Made by a program: the position numbers and the translations under genes
Assembly (NCBI RefSeq): GCF_003732265.1
Contig: NZ_MOBK01000014.1
Span: 48,950-112,949, forward strand
Direction: 5' to 3'
From: Pseudomonas brassicacearum
Lineage (GTDB): Bacteria; Pseudomonadota; Gammaproteobacteria; Pseudomonadales; Pseudomonadaceae
DNA: 64,000 bases
The notes under the pieces: model-generated
Databases searched by the model: none
Told to the model about the DNA's origin: nothing
The model's input: only the letters and a program-made list of their open reading frames with translations
Part shown: positions 51,756 through 60,687 of the stretch, piece after piece
Layout of the letters: each line of letters starts with the position of its first letter
How positions within the stretch are numbered: the first letter of the stretch is position 1

Positions 51756-52481
51756 TCAGGCACCTCCACCCTTGGCCTGTTGCTCCAGATGCACCTGCAG
51801 TTCAGGCTCTATCTTCAACGCCCCCGCCAGCTCATCCAGATAATTACGCTCAGCCTCCCCCTGATCATTCACCAGCATCACACTCGCCAGATACATTTCC
51901 GCCGCAATCGCTGGATCGGTCGCCGACACCGCCACATCGTTGGCATCCAGCGGCCGGGCGACCTCTTCATCCAGCCATTGCTGAAGGTCCGGGTCATCGG
52001 TGTGTTTGCCGATTTCCGCGCTGATCATCCCCTTCTCGGCGTCATCAATCCGGCCATCGGCCTTCGCCGCCGCAATCAAGGCGCGCAGCACCGCATGGCT
52101 GTGGTCCTCGACTTCCGGGCCGGACAACAGATCCACCGTGCGCGGCGCCTGTTGCGGGGCCGAGGCCTGACTGCGCTGCCAGGCCTGATACGCCTGAAAA
52201 GCCATCATCCCCAGCGACGCCAGCGCCGCATAGTTGGTGCCGCCACCGGAACGCGTCTGGGTCGAGCCGCCCATCGGTGAACCGCCGCCGAGCAAACCAC
52301 CGAGCAATCCACCCAACCCGCCTCCGCCACTGCTGGAACCCGTGCCGCCACCCATCAAACCGCCCAGCAATCCGCCAAGGCCGCCGAGCGGATCTTGCGA
52401 CGAAGCGCCACCGCCGCCCTGTTGCGCCCTCGAGCCCTGGCCGGCCCGCAGTAATTGTTCGAGCAAATCGCTGGTGTTCAT
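51756..52481 (-). CDS. DUF533/YebE family protein with TerB-like domain
   Basis: The product has 241 residues. The N-terminal third is Gly-rich (GGLGGLLGGLMGGGTGSSSG) and low in complexity. A hydrophobic stretch (YAALASLGMMAFQAYQAW) follows. The C-terminal 120 residues are TerB-like helices with the acidic motif LIAAAKADGRIDDAEK. The family (YebE in E. coli, DUF533) is probably inner-membrane associated and of unknown function. GAGGA upstream supports the ATG at 52481. No partner gene is seen. Confidence 0.87.
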   Translation of the reverse strand: MNTSDLLEQLLRAGQGSRAQQGGGGASSQDPLGGLGGLLGGLMGGGTGSSSGGGGLGGLLGGLLGGGSPMGGSTQTRSGGGTNYAALASLGMMAFQAYQAWQRSQASAPQQAPRTVDLLSGPEVEDHSHAVLRALIAAAKADGRIDDAEKGMISAEIGKHTDDPDLQQWLDEEVARPLDANDVAVSATDPAIAAEMYLASVMLVNDQGEAERNYLDELAGALKIEPELQVHLEQQAKGGGA

Positions 52482-52742
52482 GACGACGTCCTCATCAAAC
52501 GAAAGTGACCCAGTCAGGCAACGATAGACCTCGCCCGCCAATGCGCCACCACCGTTGGGCTGACATGAAACCTGTTCACCCCAATGAATACGCCGGTTTT
52601 TTCCGGGGTATTGGCTAAGATTTACTGATGGTGAACCTTATTCCCGATTTTCCGGTCGATACCTGCAACCCGACCCGGTTTGCCGACACCCCCACTTGAA
52701 GGGGTGATAACAGGCTTGCTTCACTTTTTGGAGAACGCCCCC

Positions 52743-53465
52743 GTGATTTCGACCTTACACCTTGCCAGGCTCAAAGCATGGGGCGCCCATGGTTTTACCG
52801 CCACCGGTGTAGTAACTGCCTTCCTCGCCACCCTGGCATTGCTGGAAAACCAGCCGACCCACTGCCTGCTGTGGCTGGGTGTCGCGTTGATCGTCGACGG
52901 GCTGGACGGCGCACTCGCACGCAAGGTCAACGTGCAGTCGGTGTTGCCCAGTTTCGATGGCTCGATCCTGGACTTGGTGATTGACTACCTGACCTATGTG
53001 TTTATCCCGGCGCTGTTCATCTATCGCTACATCCCGCTCCCGGACTACACGCTGCTGCTGTCCGTTTCGCTGATTCTGGTGTCGTCGCTGTTCTGCTTCT
53101 GCAACGTCAACATGAAGAGTAAAGACAATTACTTCCAGGGCTTTCCGGCCGCGTGGAACGTGGTTGCGCTGTGCCTGTACATCATCGCGCCGTCGCCGTG
53201 GATCACTTTACTGACCGTCATTGGCCTGGCCTTGCTGACTGTCACCCGGATGAAGTTCCTGCACCCGTTTCGCGTGCGCCGCTTCATGCCGATCAACATC
53301 GCCGTGACGGCGATCTGGCTGCTGTGCAGTTTGTCGCTGGTGATCAATCATCCGGTGATCAACCCGATGGTGATGGGGCTGTGGTTGCTGATGTCGGCGT
53401 ATTTTTTGGGGATTTGCATCTGGCGCACGGCACTGGAATGGTTTGACGGCTCGCGTCACTCGTAG
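52743..53465 (+). CDS. pcs: Phosphatidylcholine synthase
   Basis: This inner-membrane CDP-alcohol phosphatidyltransferase has 240 residues and joins choline to CDP-diacylglycerol to make phosphatidylcholine. The active-site motif DGLDGALARK followed by FDGSILDLVIDY supplies the metal-binding Asp residues. About seven membrane spans follow (for example LLLSVSLILVSSLFCF, PWITLLTVIGLALLTV). The start is a GTG at 52743 with TGGAG nine bases upstream; the ATG-less frame extends to 52680 without a ribosome site. The DUF488 gene follows six bases later. Pcs depends on external choline. Confidence 0.92.
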   Translation: MISTLHLARLKAWGAHGFTATGVVTAFLATLALLENQPTHCLLWLGVALIVDGLDGALARKVNVQSVLPSFDGSILDLVIDYLTYVFIPALFIYRYIPLPDYTLLLSVSLILVSSLFCFCNVNMKSKDNYFQGFPAAWNVVALCLYIIAPSPWITLLTVIGLALLTVTRMKFLHPFRVRRFMPINIAVTAIWLLCSLSLVINHPVINPMVMGLWLLMSAYFLGICIWRTALEWFDGSRHS

Positions 53466-53471
53466 TCCGCC

Positions 53472-53858
53472 ATGGCCATTCATATCGTTCGACTCGGCTC
53501 ACCGCGCATGCCCGATGAAGGCCTGCGCCTGGGCACGGTCCGCCGCCCGCCCCGAGGCGTACCGAAGGCCGAGTTTGCCAGTCGTGATTTTTATGATGTG
53601 TGGCAACCGCTGCTGTCGCCCAGCGCGCAATTGGTCGCCGAGGCCAAAGTGGCCGCTGATGACAAGGCCTGGGACGCGTTCAAACGCAAGTTCAAGGCTG
53701 AAATGAACCACCCCGCGCCGAGCCAGCTACTCGACCTGCTAGCCGCCCTCTCCCATCAAACCTCATTGGCCCTGGGTTGTTACTGCGAGGCAGAAGCGCA
53801 CTGCCATCGCTCGGTATTGCGCGAACTCCTGACAGCCCGAGGCGCCAGCATTCAGTAA
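53472..53858 (+). CDS. DUF488 family protein
   Basis: The product has 128 residues, cytoplasmic. DUF488 features are HIVRLGSPRMPDEGLRLGTV, RRPPRGVPKAEFASRDFYDV and a C-terminal Cys pair in LGCYCEAEAHCHRSVLRELL. The family is of unknown function; the Cys/His-rich end could bind metal or act in redox chemistry. It is six bases after the pcs stop, so it is co-transcribed, although no functional link is known. Confidence 0.88.
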   Translation: MAIHIVRLGSPRMPDEGLRLGTVRRPPRGVPKAEFASRDFYDVWQPLLSPSAQLVAEAKVAADDKAWDAFKRKFKAEMNHPAPSQLLDLLAALSHQTSLALGCYCEAEAHCHRSVLRELLTARGASIQ

Positions 53859-53882
53859 ATCTCATAAACACCACAAAACCCC

Positions 53883-53972
53883 TGTGGGAGCGGGCTTGCT
53901 CGCGAAGGCGGTGTGTCAGTCAATGTAGATATCGACTGATCCGCCGCCTTCGCGAGCAAGCCCGCTCCCACA
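53883..53972. repeat. REPIN, GTGGGAGC type
   Basis: TGTGGGAGCGGGCTTGCTCG and CGAGCAAGCCCGCTCCCACA are perfect arms in a convergent gap. Confidence 0.88.
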
Positions 53973-53988
53973 TTAGATCTACGCCGAA

Positions 53989-54801
53989 TCAGCGTCTTGT
54001 GATGACTACTTCGAGGTATTCACTGGGCACCACCAGCGAATGCTCTCCCGCCCGGTTCATCCGGTTCAGCAGCTCGGTCAGGTCCTGCTCGAACGCCTTG
54101 GCGCCGTCGGGCGGCAGCGCGGCGAAAGCTTTGTGGACCGGCCCGTACCAGTTACGGAAGATGTCGATGAAGTGCGCCGCCGAGCGATAACGGAAGTTGA
54201 ACGTGCGGCGCGTCACCTGGACCAGGAAGTTGCGTTCATCGAAGTGTGTGTGCAACCAGGCTTCCGTGCCCCAATTGGACGGTGGCTGTGCCCCCGGCGG
54301 TGGCGGCAGGTGCCGGCCCAGGGTCTTGAATACCTGCCCGACAAAGCCTTCCGGCGTCCAGTTGGCCAGGCCGATCCGCCCACCGGGGCGGCAGACTCGC
54401 GCCAGTTCTGCGGCCGCTTTGGGCTGGTCGGGCGTGAACATCACGCCGAAGGTCGACAGCACGGCATCGAAGCTGGCGTCAGCGAACGGCAACGCTTCGG
54501 CGTCGGCCACCTGGAAGGTCACTTCCAGGCGTTCTGCCCTGGCCCGGTCTTCGCCACGTTCCAGCAACGCGGCCACGTAGTCAGTCGAGGTGACGTTGCA
54601 GCCCCGGCGTGCGGCGGCGAGCGTCGCGTTGCCGTTGCCGGCAGCCACGTCCAGCACCCGCTCGTCACAGAGCAGGTCGCAGGCTTCGGCAAGTTGCTCG
54701 CCGACAATCTGCAAGGTGGTGCCGATGACGGCGTAGTCGCCGCTGGCCCAGGAGGCCATCTGGCGGTTTTTCAGGGCAGTGAGATCAATCGGTGTACTCA
54801 T
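53989..54801 (-). CDS. SAM-dependent methyltransferase (Methyltransf_11/25 type)
   Basis: The product has 270 residues. The SAM-binding motif I is VLDVAAGNGNATLAAARRG near residue 48. Motif II is TSTDYVAALLERGEDRA, and the post-motif is ADAEALPFADASFDAVLSTF. The layout is that of UbiE-like small-molecule methyltransferases. The C-terminal third would shape the substrate pocket. The DUF4242 gene lies 36 bases upstream in the same direction. The substrate cannot be named. Confidence 0.87.
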   Translation of the reverse strand: MSTPIDLTALKNRQMASWASGDYAVIGTTLQIVGEQLAEACDLLCDERVLDVAAGNGNATLAAARRGCNVTSTDYVAALLERGEDRARAERLEVTFQVADAEALPFADASFDAVLSTFGVMFTPDQPKAAAELARVCRPGGRIGLANWTPEGFVGQVFKTLGRHLPPPPGAQPPSNWGTEAWLHTHFDERNFLVQVTRRTFNFRYRSAAHFIDIFRNWYGPVHKAFAALPPDGAKAFEQDLTELLNRMNRAGEHSLVVPSEYLEVVITRR

Positions 54802-54837
54802 GAAGTCTGCTCCGTACGGATAGCAACCGACCGCGGC

Positions 54838-55107
54838 CTATTCCGCCGTGGTGGGATCGATAATGCTTGCCACTTGGGAAATACGACTGGCCGGGAAACC
54901 ACTGCGGGTCGCGTGTTCTTTGATGAGCGCTTCGCTGGGTGAGATGTACACGCAGTAGAGCTTGTCACCGGTGACATAACTCTGAAGCCACTGCACCTCT
55001 GGCAATTCGCGCAACACGTTGCAGGACTTTAGCGCGGCGGCTTTCAAATCCCGTTCTGACAGTGTTCCAGCGCCGGGGATCTCGCGTTCTATGACGAACT
55101 TAGGCAT
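54838..55107 (-). CDS. DUF4242 family protein
   Basis: The product has 89 residues and belongs to the DUF4242 family (small ferredoxin-like proteins, function not established). Typical are PKFVIEREIPGAGTLSERDL at the start, WLQSYVTGDKLYCVYISPSE in the middle and HATRSGFPASRISQV at the end. There is no signal peptide. It lies upstream of the methyltransferase gene, probably in one operon, and diverges from the AraC gene at 55289. Confidence 0.87.
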   Translation of the reverse strand: MPKFVIEREIPGAGTLSERDLKAAALKSCNVLRELPEVQWLQSYVTGDKLYCVYISPSEALIKEHATRSGFPASRISQVASIIDPTTAE

Positions 55108-55288
55108 GGCAACCTCTCATTTTTGTTATTGATGACAGGGTCGGTAGTGGCCCTGTGAGTGAACTATCACCCCGGCGCACGCCGGCGTCCTGCCCGATCG
55201 TCGGCCAACCTTGTCCGATCGTCCGGAGGTTGGCCGCCTTCCGGCGACAGGCTCACAATCAATGCGATCTCTACACCGGAAAACCGCC

Positions 55289-56281
55289 ATGGACGCCCTG
55301 TCCCAAACCTTGCGGGTCGTGCGCCTGGTCGGCGCTATTTTCATCAATGCCCGATTCACCGCGCCCTGGTGTTACCAGTCGCCCAGCGCCGACACGGCGG
55401 CGCCGTTTCTGGAACCCGGCGCCGAACGCGTGGTGATCTTCCACCTGATCACCGAGGGCGAGTGTTACGTCGAACTCGGGGATGATCCGCCGCTGTTGCT
55501 GACGGCTGGCGACGTCGTCGTGTTCCCGCAAGGTGACGCCCATCGCATGTGCTCCAAACCGGGACTTCCGCCCGCCAAAGGTGCGCGGCTGGACGTGGTG
55601 CTGGCGCGCCGTCCGCGGCAATTGAGTTATGGCGGAGGTGGTGCGGTCACGCGCTTGGTGTGCGGTTATCTGGCGTGCGATACGCGACTGGCCGGCATGT
55701 TGCTGACCGGGCTGCCAGCGGTGGTCCGGGTCAACGTGCGCGGCTCGAATGCCGGCATGTGGCTGGAATCTTCGGTGCGTTACGCGCTGGCCGAAGCTCG
55801 CTCGCCAAGGCCGGGTGGCGAAGGCGTGCTGGCGAAACTGGCCGAGGTGTTGTTCATCGAAGTGCTGCGCCTGCACATGAACGAACAGGGCGAAGGTCGG
55901 ACCGGCTGGCTGGCCGGGGTCGGAGACCGGATTGTCGGTGCCGCTTTGAATGCACTGCACAACACACCCTGCCACACCTGGACGCTGGATGAACTGGCGC
56001 GTACGGCCGGCACCTCACGATCGGTGCTGGCCGAGCGCTTTCAACAATTGGTGGGGAGTTCGCCGATGCAGTACCTGACGCAATGGCGGATGTTGCTGGC
56101 GGCCAACCTGTTACGCAGCAGTAACAGCTCATTGATGCGCATTGCCGAAGAAGTGGGTTACCAGACCGATACGGCGTTCAGTCGGGCGTTTCGTCGCGAG
56201 TTCGGTGCACCACCGGCCGCATGGCGGCGCAGTCAGGCGAAAAAGTCAATGGCCCACGGCGCGGAGCCTGTGGGCCATTGA
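55289..56281 (+). CDS. AraC-family regulator with cupin-type N-terminal domain
   Basis: The product has 330 residues. The N-terminal half is a cupin domain (GECYVELGDDPPLLLTAGDV, VFPQGDAHRM). The C-terminal DNA-binding part has both HTH motifs (WTLDELARTAGTSRSVLAER and MRIAEEVGYQTDTAFSRAF, then GAPPAAWRR). The ATG at 55289 is preferred over 55262 because homologues usually start just before the cupin. It diverges from the DUF4242/methyltransferase pair, its probable target. A 10-bp hairpin spans its stop. Confidence 0.87.
   Translation: MDALSQTLRVVRLVGAIFINARFTAPWCYQSPSADTAAPFLEPGAERVVIFHLITEGECYVELGDDPPLLLTAGDVVVFPQGDAHRMCSKPGLPPAKGARLDVVLARRPRQLSYGGGGAVTRLVCGYLACDTRLAGMLLTGLPAVVRVNVRGSNAGMWLESSVRYALAEARSPRPGGEGVLAKLAEVLFIEVLRLHMNEQGEGRTGWLAGVGDRIVGAALNALHNTPCHTWTLDELARTAGTSRSVLAERFQQLVGSSPMQYLTQWRMLLAANLLRSSNSSLMRIAEEVGYQTDTAFSRAFRREFGAPPAAWRRSQAKKSMAHGAEPVGH
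56248..56279. terminator. Hairpin between convergent AraC and dipZ genes
   Basis: AATGGCCCAC and GTGGGCCATT form a perfect 10-bp stem with a 12-base loop, overlapping the AraC stop and 11 bases from the dipZ stop. No T-run is present, so termination is probable but not certain. Confidence 0.5.
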
Positions 56282-56290
56282 TTGGATCGC

Positions 56291-57502
56291 TTACGCTGCC
56301 GGGGCTTTCGCCTCTTGCAGCAGTTGCTGGATCATCTTCTCCTGCGTCTCGTAGCTGCCTTCGCCGAAGTGGGTGTAACGCACCTGGCCCTTGGCGTCGA
56401 TCAGGTAGTGAGCGGGCCAGTACTGGTTATCGAAGTTGCGCCAGATCGCGTAGTTGTTGTCGATGGCCACCGGGTAGGTGATGCCGAGCTTTTTCACCTG
56501 GTCCTTGACGTTGTCGATGATCCGTTCGAAACCGTATTCAGGGGTGTGCACACCGATCACTACCAGGCCGTCCTTCTCGTATTTCTTCGCCCAGTCCTTC
56601 ACATACGGCAGCGTGTGCTGGCAGTTGATGCAGTCGAAGGTCCAGAAATCCACCAGCACCACTTTGCCTTTCAGCGATTCGTTGGTCAGGGCCGGCGAGT
56701 TGAGCCATTCGACGGCGCCGTTCAGCGACGGCATGGCGCCTTGGGCGTTGTCCATCGAGGAGTCCGCTTTCACTTTGCTGACGAAGTAGTCGACCACTTT
56801 CGGCACGGTTTCCAGCACGCCTTTCTCAAGGCTGCTGACGCCTTCGGACGAGGTGCCGGCCAGCAGGGTTTTGTCAGCGCCGGTGGAAATCACGGCCGCA
56901 GCCGCCAGCACCGCAACACCTGCACCCTTGCGCAGCCAACCGGTGACCGGTATCGACGCTTTCAAGCGATTGACCAAGCCGCGACCGGCGAAGATCAACG
57001 TCCCCAGAGACAGCGCGCTGCCCAGACCGTACGCCAGCAGCAACAGACTGGTCTGCGCATTGGCGCCTTGCAGCATGGCACCAGTGAGGATCACACCGAG
57101 GATCGGCCCGGCACACGGTGCCCACAACAGACCGGTGGCCACACCGATCATTACCGAACTCAACGGGCCGGACATTTTGCGGGTGTCGGGATCAAGGCGA
57201 TTGCCCAGTGCCACGAACGGACGGGCCATCCAGTCACCGATCCGGGCCGAAATCAGCGACAGGGCAAACAGCACCATCACGAACAGCGCGACATGGCGAC
57301 CGGTGTTGTTGGCTTGCACCACCCACTCACTGCTGACCACCGCCAGGCTGGAGATCAGGGCGAACGTCAGGACCATGCCGCCGAGAGTCAGCAGGATGGA
57401 GGAACGGGTACGTTTGACCCCGGCGAACAGGAACGGCACGACCGGCAGGATGCAGGGACTGAGGACGGTCAATATGCCGCCCAGGAAAGCGATGAGAAAC
57501 AT
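56291..57502 (-). CDS. dipZ: DipZ: CcdA-like membrane domain fused to a thioredoxin-like domain
   Basis: The product has 403 residues. Residues 1-200 form the CcdA/DsbD-type membrane part with redox Cys in LSPCILPVVPF and APCAGPILG. Residues about 270-403 are a periplasmic thioredoxin-like domain with FWTFDCINCQHTLPYVKDW (CINC). It carries reducing power from cytoplasmic thioredoxin to the periplasm for disulfide or metal handling. The extra C-terminal carbohydrate-binding-type domain of long DipZ proteins is absent. AAGG precedes the ATG at 57502. Small secreted-protein genes lie downstream of a REPIN on its upstream side. Confidence 0.9.
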   Translation of the reverse strand: MFLIAFLGGILTVLSPCILPVVPFLFAGVKRTRSSILLTLGGMVLTFALISSLAVVSSEWVVQANNTGRHVALFVMVLFALSLISARIGDWMARPFVALGNRLDPDTRKMSGPLSSVMIGVATGLLWAPCAGPILGVILTGAMLQGANAQTSLLLLAYGLGSALSLGTLIFAGRGLVNRLKASIPVTGWLRKGAGVAVLAAAAVISTGADKTLLAGTSSEGVSSLEKGVLETVPKVVDYFVSKVKADSSMDNAQGAMPSLNGAVEWLNSPALTNESLKGKVVLVDFWTFDCINCQHTLPYVKDWAKKYEKDGLVVIGVHTPEYGFERIIDNVKDQVKKLGITYPVAIDNNYAIWRNFDNQYWPAHYLIDAKGQVRYTHFGEGSYETQEKMIQQLLQEAKAPAA

Positions 57503-57546
57503 GGGATCACCTTGAAATAATGAAGGGCGACAGTTCACACAATCCC

Positions 57547-57636
57547 TGTGGGAGCGAGCCTGCTCGCGATAGCGGTGTATCAGTCGGCATCATTGTTGTC
57601 TGACACACCGCTATCGCGAGCAGGCTCACTCCTACA
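57547..57636. repeat. REPIN, mixed GTGGGAGC/GTAGGAGT arms
   Basis: TGTGGGAGCGAGCCTGCTCG and CGAGCAGGCTCACTCCTACA face each other just upstream of dipZ. Confidence 0.85.
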
Positions 57637-57653
57637 ATGGGGCGGTGGGGTTA

Positions 57654-57866
57654 TCAGGCAGTCTGGCTATCCAGTTGCTGCCCCTGGGGCGTGCGGCTAT
57701 AACCATCCTCGGCCAGAAATGCGTTGGAATCCTTGTGCGCCACCGGCGTCAGCTGGAAGCAGGTGGCGCTGCCACAACTGTTCTGTTCAACAGCGGCGTT
57801 GGCATGGGCGGCGGCGCCGGCGACGGAGAAAGCAATGGCGGTCAGGTAGCGGCTTACGTTGTTCAT
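57654..57866 (-). CDS. Small secreted protein with a CGSATC motif
   Basis: The product has 70 residues. A signal peptide (cleavage near ANA, about residue 24) leaves a mature peptide of about 46 residues, starting AVEQNSCGSATCFQL and ending polar. The two Cys (C-x4-C) are the only ones, so a disulfide or metal site is possible. AGGAAG precedes the ATG. It lies 48 bases after the DUF2790 gene in the same direction. I do not recognise a family. A link to the peptide-modifying enzyme at 61430 is only a thought, discussed as a finding. Confidence 0.65.
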   Translation of the reverse strand: MNNVSRYLTAIAFSVAGAAAHANAAVEQNSCGSATCFQLTPVAHKDSNAFLAEDGYSRTPQGQQLDSQTA

Positions 57867-57914
57867 GATGGTCTTCCTGTTTCAAAGGGGGTGGGCAATG
57901 GGTGAACGCAGCAA

Positions 57915-58178
57915 TCAGTTGTCCGAGTTGCAGCTGTCAGCCACTTTGCGGTAATCAAGAACCTGGGTTTTGTTCTGCGAATCCAGGTACGTCAGTTGCG
58001 CATCCACCACGCCACAGACCGGGGTCGCGTTCTGTTTCAGCGACACGACCTTCTTGATGTCCAGATGGGTGCCGTAGGTGTAGGTTTTGGCTGTAACGTC
58101 TGCTTCGGCACGGGCCGACAAGGTGCAGATGTTCAGGGCTGCAAACAGGCAAGCGGCGTAGATGGCTTTAGTGTTCAT
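57915..58178 (-). CDS. DUF2790 periplasmic protein
   Basis: The product has 87 residues with a signal peptide (cleavage near ARAEA, about residue 24). DUF2790 is found almost only in Pseudomonas. Its hallmarks are seen: YTYGTHLDIKKVVSL, PVCGVVDAQLTYLDSQNK and LDYRKVADSC, with two conserved Cys. Members are often near metal-responsive genes, but the function is unknown. AGGAA before the ATG supports the start. It is divergent from the response regulator, so their promoters share the 307-base gap 58179-58485. Confidence 0.88.
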   Translation of the reverse strand: MNTKAIYAACLFAALNICTLSARAEADVTAKTYTYGTHLDIKKVVSLKQNATPVCGVVDAQLTYLDSQNKTQVLDYRKVADSCNSDN

Positions 58179-58329
58179 GGCGGTTTCCTCAAGGCTTCAA
58201 TGGGTAGGTCGTTCAATTGAGCCGAGGCGGTGTGGTTTGCCTCGTTGGAACCTATTAGAAGCCTGCGAGGTATCTGGTCTGTGTCGAGAACAGACGCGTA
58301 TAAATCGGTACGTATCAAAGCCGCCCCCT

Positions 58330-58416
58330 GATACACAGCGATACAAAACCCCTGAAAAACCGTGTTTTTGCGTCTGCGTGTATCCGCCGCCAAGGCAGAT
58401 ACACTGCAATACAAAG
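58330..58416. promoter_or_regulatory. GATACA/TGTATC boxes upstream of the two-component system
   Basis: GATACACAGCGATACAAA at 58330 and GATACACTGCAATACAAA at 58399 are each two half-sites with a 10-bp period. A TGTATC lies between them at 58379. The same elements occur upstream of the formamidase and hvfB genes. They lie 70-156 bases before the response regulator. Confidence 0.6.
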
Positions 58417-58485
58417 GGTGGCGGGCAAGCGGGCCAAGGCTCGATAGACTGCGTGGCATCCCCCACTTACAGAGGCAAGGCCCCC

Positions 58486-59226
58486 ATGGAGCACGTCGAT
58501 CACATTCTCATCGTCGACGATGACCGCGAGATCCGGGAACTGGTAGGCAACTACCTGAAGAAGAACGGCCTGCGCACCACCGTCGTCGCTGACGGCCGCC
58601 AAATGCGTGCCTTCCTGGAAACCACGCCGGTGGACCTGATCGTGCTCGACATCATGATGCCCGGCGACGACGGCCTGATGCTCTGCCGCGAACTGCGCGC
58701 CGGTAAACACAAGGCCACGCCGGTGTTGATGCTCACCGCGCGAAACGACGAAACCGACCGCATCATCGGCCTGGAAATGGGCGCCGACGATTACCTGGTC
58801 AAACCCTTCGCCGCCCGCGAGCTGCTCGCCCGCATCAACGCCGTGCTGCGCCGCACGCGCATGTTGCCGCCGAACCTGGTGGTGACCGAAAGCGGCCGGC
58901 TGCTGGCCTTCGGTCGCTGGCGCCTGGACACTTCGGCCCGGCACCTGCTGGACGAGGACGGCACCATGGTCGCGCTGAGCGGCGCCGAATACCGGTTGCT
59001 GCGGGTCTTCCTCGATCACCCGCAGCGGGTGCTCAATCGCGATCAACTGCTGAACCTGACCCAGGGCCGCGACGCCGACCTGTTCGACCGCTCCATCGAC
59101 TTGCTGGTCAGCCGTTTGCGCCAGCGTTTGCTCGACGACGCCCGCGAACCGGCCTACATCAAAACCGTGCGCAGCGAGGGCTACGTGTTTTCGCTGGCAG
59201 TGGAAGTACTCGGTGCGCCCTCATGA
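58486..59226 (+). CDS. OmpR-family response regulator
   Basis: The product has 246 residues from the ATG at 58486. The receiver domain holds the acidic pocket (ILIVDDD at 8-13), the phosphorylated D55 (LIVLDIMMPGDDG) and Lys in DDYLVKPF. The C-terminal winged helix is OmpR-like (LSGAEYRLLRVFLDHPQRVL, then RSIDLLVSRLRQRL, KTVRSEGYVF). The frame runs far upstream without a ribosome site, so the shorter start is right. The stop overlaps the kinase start by four bases. It may bind the GATACA direct repeats in front of its own gene. Confidence 0.93.
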   Translation: MEHVDHILIVDDDREIRELVGNYLKKNGLRTTVVADGRQMRAFLETTPVDLIVLDIMMPGDDGLMLCRELRAGKHKATPVLMLTARNDETDRIIGLEMGADDYLVKPFAARELLARINAVLRRTRMLPPNLVVTESGRLLAFGRWRLDTSARHLLDEDGTMVALSGAEYRLLRVFLDHPQRVLNRDQLLNLTQGRDADLFDRSIDLLVSRLRQRLLDDAREPAYIKTVRSEGYVFSLAVEVLGAPS

Positions 59227-60533
59227 ACCTTGCGATTCGCTGGCCCCGTACCCTCGCCTCGCGGCTGTCGCTGATCTTCCTCGTCGGCTTGATCCTCGCT
59301 CAGGCGCTGTCCTTCGGCGCGCAGTATTACGAGCGTTACGAAACCGCGAAAAACACCATGCTCGGCAACCTCGAGACCGACGTCTCGACTTCCATCGCCA
59401 TCCTCGACCGCCTGCCGGCCACGGAACGGGCGAGCTGGCTGCAGCAACTGGAACGGCGCAACTACCGCTATTTACTGGATGAAGGCTCGCCGGGCACGGC
59501 GATGCGCGACACGCCGATTGCCGTGACGTCGATCAAGGACGCTATCGGCAAGGACTACCCGATGACCGTGACCGACATCCCCGGCCCGATCAAACACTTT
59601 CAGGTCCACCTGAAACTGGCCGATGGCAGCCCGGTGACCATCGACGTGCGTCCGTCGATGGTGCCGCTGTCGCCGTGGTTGCCGTTCGTGTTGCTCGGGC
59701 AATTGGCGTTGCTGATCGCCTGCACATGGCTGGCCGTGCGCATCGCCATTCGCCCGCTGACACGCCTCGCCCAAGCCGTGGAAACCCTCGACCCCAATAC
59801 TCACGCCGTGCACCTGGACGAAAAAGGCCCGACCGAAGTCGCCCACGCGGCCAAGGCGTTCAATGCCATGCAGGCACGCATTGCCGCGTACCTCAAGGAA
59901 CGCATGCAACTGCTGGCGGCGATTTCCCACGACCTGCAAACCCCTATCACCCGCATGAAGCTGCGCGCCGAGTTCATGGACGACTCGGTCGAAAAAGACA
60001 AACTGTGGAACGACCTTGGCGAGATGGAACACCTGGTGCGCGAAGGCGTGGCGTACGCGCGCAGCATTCACGGTTCTACCGAAGAAAGTCGGCGTACCGA
60101 CATGGACTCATTCCTCGACAGCCTGGTGTTCGACTATCAGGACATGGGCAAAGACGTGCAACTGGGCGGCAAAAGTGAAGCCGTCATCAATACTCGACCC
60201 CATGCGTTGCGCCGGGTGTTGGTGAACCTGACCGACAATGCCTTGAAGTTCGCGGGCGCGGCCGAACTGAAGGTGGAAAGTAAAAACGGCAGCCTGTCGG
60301 TGAAAGTCATGGACCGCGGGCCGGGCATTGCCGAAGAAGAGCTGGCACAGGTGATGGAGCCGTTTTACCGGGTGGAAAATTCACGTAACCGCAGCACTGG
60401 CGGCACCGGTCTTGGGTTGGCGATTGCCCAGCAACTGGCGCTGGCCATTGGCGGTTCTCTGGTCTTGAGTAATCGCGAAGGTGGGGGGTTGTGTGCGGAG
60501 CTGAAGTTGCCGATTCGGTCTGTCAATCAGTAA
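59223..60533 (+). CDS. Sensor histidine kinase
   Basis: The product has 436 residues. TM1 lies at about 15-33 (LIFLVGLILAQALSFGAQ), a periplasmic sensor at about 35-155, and TM2 at about 160-178 (LPFVLLGQLALLIACTWLAV). A HAMP domain follows (RIAIRPLTRLAQAVETL). The phospho-His is in LLAAISHDLQTPITRMKLR. ATP-binding boxes are NLTDNALKFA, DRGPGIAEEE and GGTGLGLAIAQQLA. It is coupled to the response regulator by ATGA. The stimulus is not known; neighbours suggest an envelope or metal cue, which is inference. Confidence 0.93.
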   Translation: MNLAIRWPRTLASRLSLIFLVGLILAQALSFGAQYYERYETAKNTMLGNLETDVSTSIAILDRLPATERASWLQQLERRNYRYLLDEGSPGTAMRDTPIAVTSIKDAIGKDYPMTVTDIPGPIKHFQVHLKLADGSPVTIDVRPSMVPLSPWLPFVLLGQLALLIACTWLAVRIAIRPLTRLAQAVETLDPNTHAVHLDEKGPTEVAHAAKAFNAMQARIAAYLKERMQLLAAISHDLQTPITRMKLRAEFMDDSVEKDKLWNDLGEMEHLVREGVAYARSIHGSTEESRRTDMDSFLDSLVFDYQDMGKDVQLGGKSEAVINTRPHALRRVLVNLTDNALKFAGAAELKVESKNGSLSVKVMDRGPGIAEEELAQVMEPFYRVENSRNRSTGGTGLGLAIAQQLALAIGGSLVLSNREGGGLCAELKLPIRSVNQ

Positions 60534-60568
60534 ACCTGTGGGGAATCTTCAGGCACACCCCTTAAAAC

Positions 60569-60658
60569 TGTGGGAGCGAGCCTGCTCGCGAAGGCGGAGT
60601 GTCAGTCGATAATTACGTTGGCTGGCACACCGTATTCGCGAGCAGGCTCGCTCCCACA
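60569..60658. repeat. REPIN, GTGGGAGC type
   Basis: TGTGGGAGCGAGCCTGCTCG and CGAGCAGGCTCGCTCCCACA are near-perfect arms in the convergent gap between the kinase and hvfC. Confidence 0.88.
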
Positions 60659-60687
60659 GGGTTAATGCGGTGTTTGGGTAATGGTGG

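Noticed and set aside
58162..58485. N-terminal extension of the response regulator
   Set aside because: It would read through the regulatory boxes and lacks a ribosome site; the receiver domain starts normally at 58486.
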